In this document: one piece after another, positions 1 through 7,055 of the stretch
Position numbering within the stretch: position 1 is the stretch's first letter
Layout: each line of letters starts with the position of its first letter
Assembly: GCA_900302705.1 (NCBI GenBank)
Contig: OUUY01000024.1
Location: forward strand, 1 to 48,060
DNA from: Candidatus Sulfobium mesophilum
GTDB taxonomy: Bacteria; Nitrospirota; Thermodesulfovibrionia; Thermodesulfovibrionales; UBA6898
Reading direction: 5' to 3'
DNA length: 48,060 bases
Program-made: the position numbers and the translations under genes
The notes under the pieces: model-generated
Told to the model about the DNA's origin: nothing
Database searches by the model: none
What the model saw: only the letters and a program-made list of their open reading frames with translations

Positions 1-408
1 AACTCCCTTCTGCCGGTGTGAAGTGCCCCCAGCAACCTCATCGACAACTGACCAAGGATCTGGGAACTTTTTTAACGATTGATGCGGTTAACACCGACAG
101 CATCACACTCGCACTATTTTAACGGAGTAACAGTTATCGCCGGAACCCCAACGTTCTATCAGTGGCAGTGACTGGTGTAGCACGTGCAGTACACCTCACG
201 GCAGGACTCGCACTACGCAGTTCAGATTCCTTTCTCATGTCGGAAGATTTCGTGGTATGGGTCTGCATGATGCATGATGAAAGAAAGACCCCTTCGGCGC
301 AAGGAGTGCAAAGGCCCAAGATATTCCCCTGGTTCATGGAGCTTCCTGCTTTCATTCCGTCATTCACCCGTTTCTAAATGCAAAGTTCTGTAATATAATA
401 GGGCTGTT
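1..408. other. Upstream region without a convincing gene
   Basis: I see no reading frame here with recognisable protein character; the short open frames on both strands overlap each other and have no good ribosome binding sites. A TATAAT-like hexamer at 394-399 lies 10 bases before the ATG of the next gene, so transcription from it would start almost at the ATG. No good -35 hexamer is visible at the right distance. The stretch may be the decayed end of an earlier gene. Confidence 0.4.
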
Positions 409-2055
409 ATGAACGACTTGGTGCTGCAAATCGAAAGAGGAGGTGTTTTGCTGGAATTCTGGGGTCAAACAGAAAATAGTGTATTTATGCCTTCCGACGA
501 TAGTTTGGGCAAAAATATTTACGAAATAATGCCGGCAGAAATTGCTCAACCGATCATGGCGTGCGTTGAAAAAGCCTTGCAAAGCAATGATCCGCAAAGT
601 TTTGAATATCAGTGCTGGACCAGCGGCTGTCACTATGAGGTTAGATTTGTCGTCTGCGGAAAGGACAAAGTTACGGTTATTGTCAGCTACATTTCGGAGC
701 ACAAAGAGACGGAGGACAAGCTCAAGTATCATGACAGTTTGACCGATTTGCCGAGTCGATATATGTTTAATGACCGGCTGGAGCAGGCGATAGCGCGTGC
801 TGAACGCGAGAAGCAAATGCTAGCAATACTGTTTCTCGATATCGATAATTTCGATAATTTCAAACATATCAATGACATGATGGTTCATAAGATGGGAGAT
901 CAGCTCCTGCAGAAGATAGCCAGGCGAGTAATGATTGGTATGCGCAAGACGGATAGTATCTTTCGCTTCTCAACAGAGGCAGCGGGACATCTCATGGCAC
1001 GTCTTGGCGAGGATGAATTTACCATATTGCTAACCGATATCAAGAATGTTCAGGACCCGGCAATAGCGGCCCAGCGTATTATCAATTTGCTGTCAGAGCC
1101 CTTTGTCGCCGGCTCCCAGGAAGTATTTGTCACGGCAAGTGTGGGCATAGCGCTCTATCCCTCTGACGGCAAAGATATTGACACACTGCTCGGCAATGCT
1201 GATATGGCAATGTGTCAGGCCAAAAGTCGTGGAAAAAATAACTATCAATATTATTCCGAGTCGCTGAATAATCTTGCCGTCAAGAGGCTTGCGATAGAGA
1301 ATAAACTGCAGAAGGCATTGGATCTCAACGAATTCATGTTGTTCTATCAACCGCAAATAGACATATCTACCGGCAGAATGATCGGTGCGGAGGCGCTTAT
1401 ACGGTGGATGCAGCCGGACCTGGTACTAGTCAAAGCGGGTGAATTCATTCCCCTTGCGGAGAATACCGGTCTTATCCTCCCTATTGGTGAATGGGTGCTT
1501 CGTACCGCCTGTTCGGAAGGCAAGGGATGGCAAAAGGCCGGTCTTAAACCGATTGGGGTAACCGTAAATGTGTCGAGCATCCAGTTTACGCAAGAGAACT
1601 TCGTAGAAAAGGTATCCCGCATCTTAAGCGATACCGGGTTAGATCCGAAGTATTTGCAACTGGAACTCACCGAGAGTGCGATCATGAAAAATATTGAAAA
1701 TACGATCAATAAATTGCATTCATTACGGGCTATGGGAATTCAAATAGCTATTGATGATTTCGGTACCGGTTATTCCTCTTTGAGTTACTTAAAACGCTTC
1801 CCCGTGTCCACGTTAAAGATTGACTACTCTTTCGTAAGGAATCTGGTCACAAATCCAAGCGATCAGGCTATTGTCAACGCAATTGTAAACTTGGCACATA
1901 ACTTTAATTTAGAAGTCATTGCCGAAGGCGTGGAAAATAAGAAACAGCTGGAATTACTGCATAAGTGTGGATGTGAAGGTGCGCAGGGTTTCTTAATCTG
2001 TCCGCCGGTAAACCCGGTAATTTTGACAGAGTTTATAAAGAAAGATAAGCGGTAA
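409..2055 (+). CDS. PAS-GGDEF-EAL cyclic-di-GMP signalling protein, GGDEF probably inactive
   Basis: A cytosolic protein of 548 residues with an N-terminal PAS-like sensor (about residues 5-105), a GGDEF domain (about 115-285) and an EAL phosphodiesterase domain (about 300-545). The EAL half looks functional: EALIRW starts at residue 328 and the metal and catalytic motifs ELTES, DDFGTGYSSL, KID and IAEGVE are all present. The cyclase signature is GEDEF at residues 200-204 instead of GGDEF. The metal loop carries an extra Asn-Phe-Asp made by a tandem 9-base duplication (844-861), and about 12 extra residues precede the signature. I therefore infer a c-di-GMP hydrolase with a degenerate, perhaps GTP-sensing, GGDEF domain. 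The start has only a weak ribosome binding site. No transmembrane segment is seen. Confidence 0.9.
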   Translation: MNDLVLQIERGGVLLEFWGQTENSVFMPSDDSLGKNIYEIMPAEIAQPIMACVEKALQSNDPQSFEYQCWTSGCHYEVRFVVCGKDKVTVIVSYISEHKETEDKLKYHDSLTDLPSRYMFNDRLEQAIARAEREKQMLAILFLDIDNFDNFKHINDMMVHKMGDQLLQKIARRVMIGMRKTDSIFRFSTEAAGHLMARLGEDEFTILLTDIKNVQDPAIAAQRIINLLSEPFVAGSQEVFVTASVGIALYPSDGKDIDTLLGNADMAMCQAKSRGKNNYQYYSESLNNLAVKRLAIENKLQKALDLNEFMLFYQPQIDISTGRMIGAEALIRWMQPDLVLVKAGEFIPLAENTGLILPIGEWVLRTACSEGKGWQKAGLKPIGVTVNVSSIQFTQENFVEKVSRILSDTGLDPKYLQLELTESAIMKNIENTINKLHSLRAMGIQIAIDDFGTGYSSLSYLKRFPVSTLKIDYSFVRNLVTNPSDQAIVNAIVNLAHNFNLEVIAEGVENKKQLELLHKCGCEGAQGFLICPPVNPVILTEFIKKDKR

Positions 2056-2384
2056 AACATAATTCTGCTTGGCGAGATTCCCTCCGATCATTTAATTTCA
2101 GGAGAAACGTTGCGCAGTTGCGTGAACACCTGACTTCGGAAGGAAGGTTGCTGCGGACGCCCTTTTCTCCCGAACGAGTATTTCACCTTGTACTGTGGTT
2201 CAAAGAGATCCTATTAGACTTGCACCCTCGTTCATTGCTTTTTCCTGCCGTTCTCTTGACACAGATATTCATCTGTGTTAAAAAAGTTCGCTAACTAAAG
2301 TTGCAATTGTCTGATGCCAAGCAAGGGGAAGTTGTATGGGAGAAACGGAGGGATTGTACGAAAAAGTTTGTTAGTTTCTTGCTT
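2056..2384. other. Intergenic stretch with one short palindrome
   Basis: No supported gene. A perfect 8-bp inverted repeat with a 4-nt loop (ACACAGAT / ATCTGTGT) lies at 2259-2278. Read on the minus strand it follows a T-run rather than preceding one, so it is a poor terminator; it may be an operator or a chance hairpin. The short plus-strand frame starting at 2301 overlaps the antitoxin remnant and has no protein-like features. Confidence 0.35.
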
Positions 2385-2474
2385 TCAATAGTCTGTCAGC
2401 AGGTGTCTGCGAAAGTCTGCATCTTTTTCTGCACGGCTCAAAATTGTCTTTCGAAATTCTTTTGTAATAGGCAT
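2385..2474 (-). pseudogene. Antitoxin remnant (HigA-like/probable addiction-module antitoxin), 29 codons
   Basis: A short frame starting with MPITKEFRKTILSRAEKD follows the toxin gene and has a good Shine-Dalgarno (AGGAGG) 6 bases before its ATG. The sequence resembles the first ~30 residues of the helix-turn-helix antitoxins that accompany COG3657-type HigB toxins. It stops after 29 codons; the DNA-binding half normally found after this point is not visible in any frame downstream. I infer a truncated, non-functional antitoxin. The similarity is judged from memory of the family, so the assignment is moderate; the position directly behind the toxin supports it. Confidence 0.6.
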
Positions 2475-2483
2475 AGTACCTCC

Positions 2484-2815
2484 TTACCTGGCTCTTCTCT
2501 TTCCCTTCTTGTATTGCGCCCACATTGACTGGGCTTTTCTTACGTCCCTGCTTTGCGTCTTCTTAGAACCTCACCAAGCAGGATGACCGAAGTATTTCCC
2601 TCGCCGCCAAGATAAATCCTGTATCCCGGACCAAAGTCAATCTTGTATTCAGAAACCCCTTGTCCGACTGATTTTACGTTAGAAAAATTGCCTTGCTGAA
2701 GTCTGTACAAAGCGGTGGAAACCTTGGCGGCTGCCCGTGCGCCAAGGCTGGAGAACCATTCTCCAAAAATAGACACTCCATTTTGTAAAAACTCGACGAC
2801 TTTGATTTTGTCCAT
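2484..2815 (-). pseudogene. HigB/RelE-ParE superfamily toxin with a single-base frameshift
   Basis: The frame beginning MDKIKVVEFLQNG encodes the core of a COG3657-type addiction-module killer protein: FGEWFSSLGARAAAKVSTAL, the GNFSNVKSVGQGVSE block and the FGPGYRIYL strand. As read it ends at 2540 with a 10-residue nonsense tail. The expected family C-terminus (GSKKTQSRDVRKAQSMWAQY, then a basic tail) is present one frame over, ending at 2484. Restoring one G near 2573 (GGTGA to GGTGGA) rejoins the frames into about 110 residues. The family inhibits translation by mRNA cleavage; this copy should lack its last helix unless the deletion is a sequencing error. An in-frame ATG at 2836 is also possible, but there is no Shine-Dalgarno at either start. 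Confidence 0.8.
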
Positions 2816-2821
2816 TTTTTT

Positions 2822-2849
2822 ACAATAGTAACACAAGCGCTACTATTGT
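2822..2849. promoter_or_regulatory. Perfect 9-bp inverted repeat, likely toxin-antitoxin operator
   Basis: ACAATAGTA at 2822-2830 is repeated in inverse as TACTATTGT at 2841-2849, with 10 bases between the arms. It lies directly upstream of the toxin start, where autoregulated type II modules bind their antitoxin or complex. The arms are perfect although both genes behind them are damaged. Confidence 0.6.
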
Positions 2850-2876
2850 TCGCGGATGAAAAAGAAGTTGCCTCTT

Positions 2877-4499
2877 TTACAAAAGTCTGTATATCATCTC
2901 GTTGTCGCTGTAATCTATCGGCACATCGATGATAACGGGCACAGTCTTTGACAAAGCGTCCCTGAGAACGTCCTCAAACTGATTCGAGGATTGAAGTTTG
3001 ACACCGACTGCTCCGAAGCTCTCCGCAAGCCTGACAAAATCAGGATTGGAAAATTCCACACCGAAGGAGGTCCCGAATTTCTTCTCCGACTTCCACTTGA
3101 TAAGGTTATAGCCGTTGTCGTTGAAGATCACTACGACAATATTAATCCCTAGCCTGCAGGCGGTCTCGAGATCCTGTAAATTCATTAGAAAACCGCCGTC
3201 TCCACAGAGGGCGACGACATTGCGCTCCTTATTGATAAGTTTTGCCACGATTGCCGAAGGAAGCGCGAAACCCATAGAGGCAAAACCATTCGACAGGATA
3301 AAGGTGTTATTGCGGTAAACCGGATAGAATTTTGCCGCCCAGAACTTACAAGAGCCTACATCGGATATCAGGATATCGTCGGGACCGAGGACCTTCCGGA
3401 TCCCATAGATGATCCTCGGCGGCTGCGGCGGCCAGGAATCGACAGTGCCCAGCCTCTCGAAATCTTCGACAAAGTCCCGCCTTGCGGAGATAAGAAGTTC
3501 GCATGTCTTATTTGTACTCATCACCCCCTGCAGAAGTTCAAGGGTTTCCCTGACGTCGGAGATAATTTCGATTTCAGGCACATAATGCAGATCGACCTCG
3601 CTAGTTGTAAAGTCAATATGGATGATTTTTTTATCTAGCTTGGGGTTCCAGTTCTTAGGCGCGTACTCTACAAGGTCGTAGCCAATAGCGATGATAAGAT
3701 CAGCTCTGGAAAAAACATCGGCGATCTGTCTGTCCTGGGCCAGTCCGAGGGTCCCGACACAGGTGCGGCTTTCAGCCGTTATTCCGCCCTTTCCCATAAA
3801 AGTCGTCACCACTGGTATGCAGAACAGTTCCGCGAATGTGCGAAGCCGGTTGCCTGCGGCTTTCCTGACAACTCCATGCCCCGCAAGTATTAGCGGGAAG
3901 CTAGCCTGTTCAATAAGCTCAGCGGCCTTCCTGAGGGACTGTCTGTCGGGAGAGCTTCTTCTCGGATGGATAGGTTCTATCATCGTCCGGTACATTTCAC
4001 CTACCTCCATAGCGGCCACGTCCTCAGGAAGTTCCAGATGGGTCGGACCGGGTTTCTCGGTAGCTGCGACCTTGAAGGCCTTCCGCACCATTTCGGGGAT
4101 CACATCAGGCAGATCTACTCTGCCGTTCCACTTGGTCACGCTCCTGTACATCTCCACGATATCTATATACTGATGCGATTCCTTATGTATCCTTTTGAGG
4201 TCTGCCTGTCCCGTTATGGCAACAAGTGGAGACTTGTCGAGAAACGCATCAGCCACCCCTGTAAGAAGGTTAGTCGCACCCGGACCCAAGGTAGAGATAC
4301 AAACGCCCGGCTTGCCCGTCAGGCGGCCGTAGGCATCTGCCATAAACGCAGCAGCCTGCTCATGCCTTGTCAGGATGAACCTGATCGAAGAGGTCCTCAG
4401 TGACTCCATAAGGTCAAGCGTTTCTTCACCCGGCACGCCGAATATGTACTCGACTCCTTCATTTTCAAGGCATTTTACGAGTAGATCGGAGGCCTTCAT
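2877..4499 (-). CDS. Acetolactate synthase large subunit, catabolic AlsS-like
   Basis: A 540-residue thiamine-diphosphate enzyme condensing two pyruvates to 2-acetolactate (acetoin or branched-chain amino acid routes). The catalytic glutamate is in RHEQAAAFMADAYGR (Glu47) and the ThDP/Mg binding motif runs from GDGG at residues 433-436 to NDNGYN. There is no regulatory small subunit (ilvN) beside it, and the C-terminus (VIIDVPIDYSDN) resembles single-subunit catabolic enzymes rather than IlvB/IlvI. It starts 4 bases after the stop of the aldehyde dehydrogenase, so the two are co-transcribed. The substrate could be another 2-keto acid; the family contains several decarboxylases and synthases. 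Confidence 0.85.
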   Translation of the reverse strand: MKASDLLVKCLENEGVEYIFGVPGEETLDLMESLRTSSIRFILTRHEQAAAFMADAYGRLTGKPGVCISTLGPGATNLLTGVADAFLDKSPLVAITGQADLKRIHKESHQYIDIVEMYRSVTKWNGRVDLPDVIPEMVRKAFKVAATEKPGPTHLELPEDVAAMEVGEMYRTMIEPIHPRRSSPDRQSLRKAAELIEQASFPLILAGHGVVRKAAGNRLRTFAELFCIPVVTTFMGKGGITAESRTCVGTLGLAQDRQIADVFSRADLIIAIGYDLVEYAPKNWNPKLDKKIIHIDFTTSEVDLHYVPEIEIISDVRETLELLQGVMSTNKTCELLISARRDFVEDFERLGTVDSWPPQPPRIIYGIRKVLGPDDILISDVGSCKFWAAKFYPVYRNNTFILSNGFASMGFALPSAIVAKLINKERNVVALCGDGGFLMNLQDLETACRLGINIVVVIFNDNGYNLIKWKSEKKFGTSFGVEFSNPDFVRLAESFGAVGVKLQSSNQFEDVLRDALSKTVPVIIDVPIDYSDNEMIYRLL

Positions 4500-4503
4500 A
4501 CGC

Positions 4504-5868
4504 TCACTCCCTTACCACAATGGTTTTGATATTCACAAATTCCTTCAGCCCGTAATGGGACAGTTCTCTGCCGATGCCCGATTTTTTTATTCCTCCGAAT
4601 GGGAGTCTGGGGTCTGATTTTACCATGTCATTTATGGCTATAGACCCGGCCTCAATTCTCGCGGCAACCCGCTGGGCACGCTCAATATCCCGGCTCCAAA
4701 TCGCAGCACCAAGACCATACTGCGTGTCATTTGCTACACTGACGGCTTCATCCTCGTCCTTTACCGTAATGACCGGAACTAATGGGCCGAAAACCTCCTC
4801 GGACAAAATCTTCATATCCCGTCCCGGATTAAAAACAACGCTTGGCGGAAAGAAAAAACCTTTCCTGAAAGAATGCTCCAGCTGAAAGATTTCAGCGCCC
4901 TTTGTCCTGGCATCCAGGATCTGCGCATTGAGGGACTCAAGAATCTCACGCTTGGCAAGCGGCCCGATATCAGTGGTTTCATCCAGAGGGTCGCCTATCT
5001 TCAATTCCCTAAGCCTGCTCAGAAAGGCCTCTCTGAATGCCCCGGCCACTTTTTCCATCACGATGATGCGCTTGGCCGCGATGCAACTCTGGCCTGTATT
5101 GATCATCCGGGCGTTCACCGCCATCCTGCCCGCTTTTTCAATGTCAGCGTCATCGAGAACAATGAACGGGTCGGAGCCGCCAAGTTCAAGGACGAGTTTC
5201 TTGATCTTCTTTCCTGCTAGTGCCCCGATCTGTTCTCCTGCCTGATTACTACCGGTCAAAGATACGGCATCAACTCTGTCCTCATCGATCAGCCTCAAAG
5301 CGTCCCGGGCGCTGATCAAAAAGGTCTTGAAGATGTTTTCATGGAATCCGGCGTTTCTAAACGACTCTTCGATCGTGAGCGCACACATAGGGACGTTAGA
5401 GGCATGTTTTAGAACTACGACATTTCCGGCGGTGACCGCCGGGATGCCAAAACGGAATGCCTGCCAGAAGGGGAAGTTCCAAGGCATTACAGCAAGCACG
5501 ATGCCCAGAGGCTGAAATAATACATAGCTTTTTTTTGCCTCGGTCCTGATCTCTTCGGGCTGAAGGAATCTTTCGCCGTTATCGGCATAATAGTCACAGA
5601 GCAGGGCGCACTTATCGATCTCGGCCACAGCTTCCCTTATGGGTTTTCCCATCTCGCTGCTCATGATCCTGGCGTACCTGTGCTTCTCAGCACGGAGATG
5701 ATCTCCTAACTTTTTGATATGTTCGGCGCGCTTCGAAACAGGGAAGTCCCTCCACTTCAGGAATGTCCGGCGGGACTTGCTGGTTTCTGCGTCGATCTCA
5801 TCTGGTGTCATGAGGTCGAACTCTTTCATGACCTCTTCGGTATAAGGATTAATGGACTGTATCTTCAT
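4504..5868 (-). CDS. NAD(P)-dependent aldehyde dehydrogenase, succinate-semialdehyde dehydrogenase-like
   Basis: A 454-residue cytosolic enzyme oxidising an aldehyde to its acid. The family's catalytic residues are visible: Cys262 in NTGQSCIAAK and the general base Glu228 in VLELGGSDP, plus the PWNFPFWQ and EEVFGP motifs. Length and sequence fit the YneI/Sad and GabD branch, so succinate semialdehyde is a plausible substrate but not proved. I chose the ATG at 5868 because GGAAGG lies 7 bases before it and the protein then begins at the usual family N-terminus (MKIQSINPYTEEV). An open extension to 6243 reads as non-protein. It is the first gene of an operon with acetolactate synthase, an unusual pairing. 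Confidence 0.88.
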   Translation of the reverse strand: MKIQSINPYTEEVMKEFDLMTPDEIDAETSKSRRTFLKWRDFPVSKRAEHIKKLGDHLRAEKHRYARIMSSEMGKPIREAVAEIDKCALLCDYYADNGERFLQPEEIRTEAKKSYVLFQPLGIVLAVMPWNFPFWQAFRFGIPAVTAGNVVVLKHASNVPMCALTIEESFRNAGFHENIFKTFLISARDALRLIDEDRVDAVSLTGSNQAGEQIGALAGKKIKKLVLELGGSDPFIVLDDADIEKAGRMAVNARMINTGQSCIAAKRIIVMEKVAGAFREAFLSRLRELKIGDPLDETTDIGPLAKREILESLNAQILDARTKGAEIFQLEHSFRKGFFFPPSVVFNPGRDMKILSEEVFGPLVPVITVKDEDEAVSVANDTQYGLGAAIWSRDIERAQRVAARIEAGSIAINDMVKSDPRLPFGGIKKSGIGRELSHYGLKEFVNIKTIVVRE

Positions 5869-6304
5869 CTGCCTTCCCGTTGTCGCCTGAAAATTCTCAA
5901 CACTGGCACCTATGCTACGTGTCTTTTTTTCATTATATCCATTATCCATTGCAATATCGACATAATAGACGCCTTCCGGATAAAAAAGAGACGGGGACAT
6001 AACCAAAATCCACCGCCAAATTTGTGCGGGGACGCATTCGAAAGGTTTCAACGGCGCGTATGCCCGTTGGGGCGCGCCGGTGCCTCGGAACGAAGTGAGA
6101 ATGAGAAAGAATGCGTCACCGTACAAAGGGGGACTTTCTCGATGGTAAATCAAGGTTATGGGGAAAAGATCACTGCGAAGACATGTCGGTTTGTCGCTAA
6201 GACCGCCGGGATAAAGATAGTCCTTGCCATGCATCATTACCATAATACATGGAGTGGCTATTAATTCTGTGACAGAGGCGTTCGAGCGATAAGAAGCTGC
6301 AACT
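5869..6304. other. Upstream region of the aldehyde dehydrogenase operon
   Basis: An open frame covers 5869-6243 on the minus strand, but its translation does not resemble any aldehyde dehydrogenase N-terminus. The block at about 5985-6130 has the look of a dispersed non-coding repeat: short GGGGAC phrases and a GC-rich palindromic stretch. No clear promoter hexamers could be fixed. I regard the stretch as regulatory or repeat sequence rather than coding. Confidence 0.35.
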
Positions 6305-6493
6305 TTAGACTTTATTAAGGCAGTCTTTTCTCCAAAGACACTCCTCCTGTGTGCACTCCCCGGAATAGGCAGAGCCGAAGCAGTCGAAATTCCCCTCCGA
6401 ACGCTGGATTGCCCGGATTACTTCTTCTTTTTTCATCTTCCCCGTTTTTATTCCGTGCTTGCTCGCGATGCGCTTGACCTCAATCAACTGCAT
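6305..6493 (-). CDS. Small SAP/Rho-N-like protein with a Cys-rich tail
   Basis: Sixty-two residues. The N-terminal 32 residues (MQLIEVKRIASKHGIKTGK, then KKEEVIRAIQR) have the two-helix pattern of SAP / Rho N-terminal modules, which usually touch nucleic acid. The C-terminal half carries four cysteines (FDCFG, GECTQEECLWRKDC) that could bind a metal. AAGGAGG lies 8 bases upstream of the ATG. Similar small proteins occur in deltaproteobacteria and Nitrospirota, to my knowledge without an assigned function. It stands alone between the aldehyde dehydrogenase operon and the 6S RNA gene. Confidence 0.75.
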   Translation of the reverse strand: MQLIEVKRIASKHGIKTGKMKKEEVIRAIQRSEGNFDCFGSAYSGECTQEECLWRKDCLNKV

Positions 6494-6751
6494 AAATATC
6501 CTCCTTAGTCAAATTGCAGGTTTGCAAAAACATGCTTTTTTATTTGCAAAAAATATCCCTGCAAATAAAGATATACGAATATTCCAGCAAAAGCAATACC
6601 TTCACTCATCCCGGAATAAGAGTAAATACTATGTCCTTTTTCCGATAGTTTATGAATATCCTGTTTAATAGGTAATAAAAGCGCGCCCTTTCAATGCTGA
6701 ATACGCAAAAAATTGTGCATGACATACCAGAACAATGCATAAAATTAGGTC

Positions 6752-6780
6752 TTGACGAACAGCTGCTGAGGAGCTAAAAT
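6752..6780 (+). promoter_or_regulatory. Sigma70-type promoter of the 6S RNA gene
   Basis: TTGACG at 6752-6757 and TAAAAT at 6775-6780 are separated by exactly 17 bases, a near-consensus housekeeping promoter. The predicted start falls near 6787-6791, just before the closing stem of the RNA. Confidence 0.75.
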
Positions 6781-6787
6781 AAAATTA

Positions 6788-6965
6788 AGAACAGGGCTTG
6801 CGTTACCCCGGGCGGGTAAACCAGAGGATCAAGCCACTGGGTTAGGGAGCGGGAGTTAGATGTGGTGTGCATGCCTCGAAAGAGGAAGCCTGAAACATCT
6901 ATCGAAGCACCCATTTAAAAAAGAGCTCAGGTGGTTTCCCGAATCTGGGGTATCGCAATTAAGAA
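6788..6965 (+). ncRNA. ssrS: 6S RNA
   Basis: 6S RNA mimics an open promoter and sequesters housekeeping RNA polymerase. The fold is readable by eye. The closing stem pairs TTGCGTTACCCC (6798-6809) with GGGGTATCGCAA (6947-6958). Inner helices pair GGGTAAACC (6814-6822) with GGTTTCCC (6933-6940), TGGGT (6838-6842) with ACCCA (6909-6913) and AGATGT (6858-6863) with ACATCT (6895-6900). The apex is CCTC-GAAA-GAGG (6874-6885). Around the apex the sequence GCATGC..GAGGAAGCCTGAAAC resembles the E. coli segment GCATGC..GAGAAGCCTTAAAAC, and the later ATCGAAGCACCC resembles E. coli CGACGACACATTCACC. Length (~175 nt), one long rod and an unpaired middle all fit. The exact ends are inferred from the promoter and the closing stem. 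Confidence 0.8.
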
Positions 6966-6970
6966 ATCTG

Positions 6971-7041
6971 GAGCCATACAAAGGACGATTTACAATCCCT
7001 GACGAACCTTAAATCGGAGGGGAAAGGTCTTTGTATGGTTC
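6971..7041 (+). terminator. Long hairpin behind the 6S RNA, probable terminator
   Basis: GAGCCATACAAAGGAC (6971-6986) pairs with GGTCTTTGTATGGTTC (7026-7041) with two G-U pairs and one mismatch. Inside the loop GATTTA pairs with TAAATC. A TATAATTTTTA stretch follows. It could end the 6S transcript, shield the convergent homoserine dehydrogenase end, or be part of a second small RNA. Confidence 0.55.
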
Positions 7042-7055
7042 TATAATTTTTAGGG

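Noticed and set aside
2301-2528. 75-codon plus-strand open frame
   Set aside because: It overlaps the antitoxin remnant on the other strand, has no ribosome binding site and no protein-like pattern.
5869-6243. N-terminal extension of the aldehyde dehydrogenase
   Set aside because: The extension does not resemble the family, and a good ribosome binding site precedes the internal ATG at 5868.
6790-7041. Group II intron-like features (domain V-like GAGCCATAC...GTATGGTTC)
   Set aside because: The hairpin loop is far too long for domain V and no GUGYG start or maturase is present; the 6S fold explains the upstream part better.
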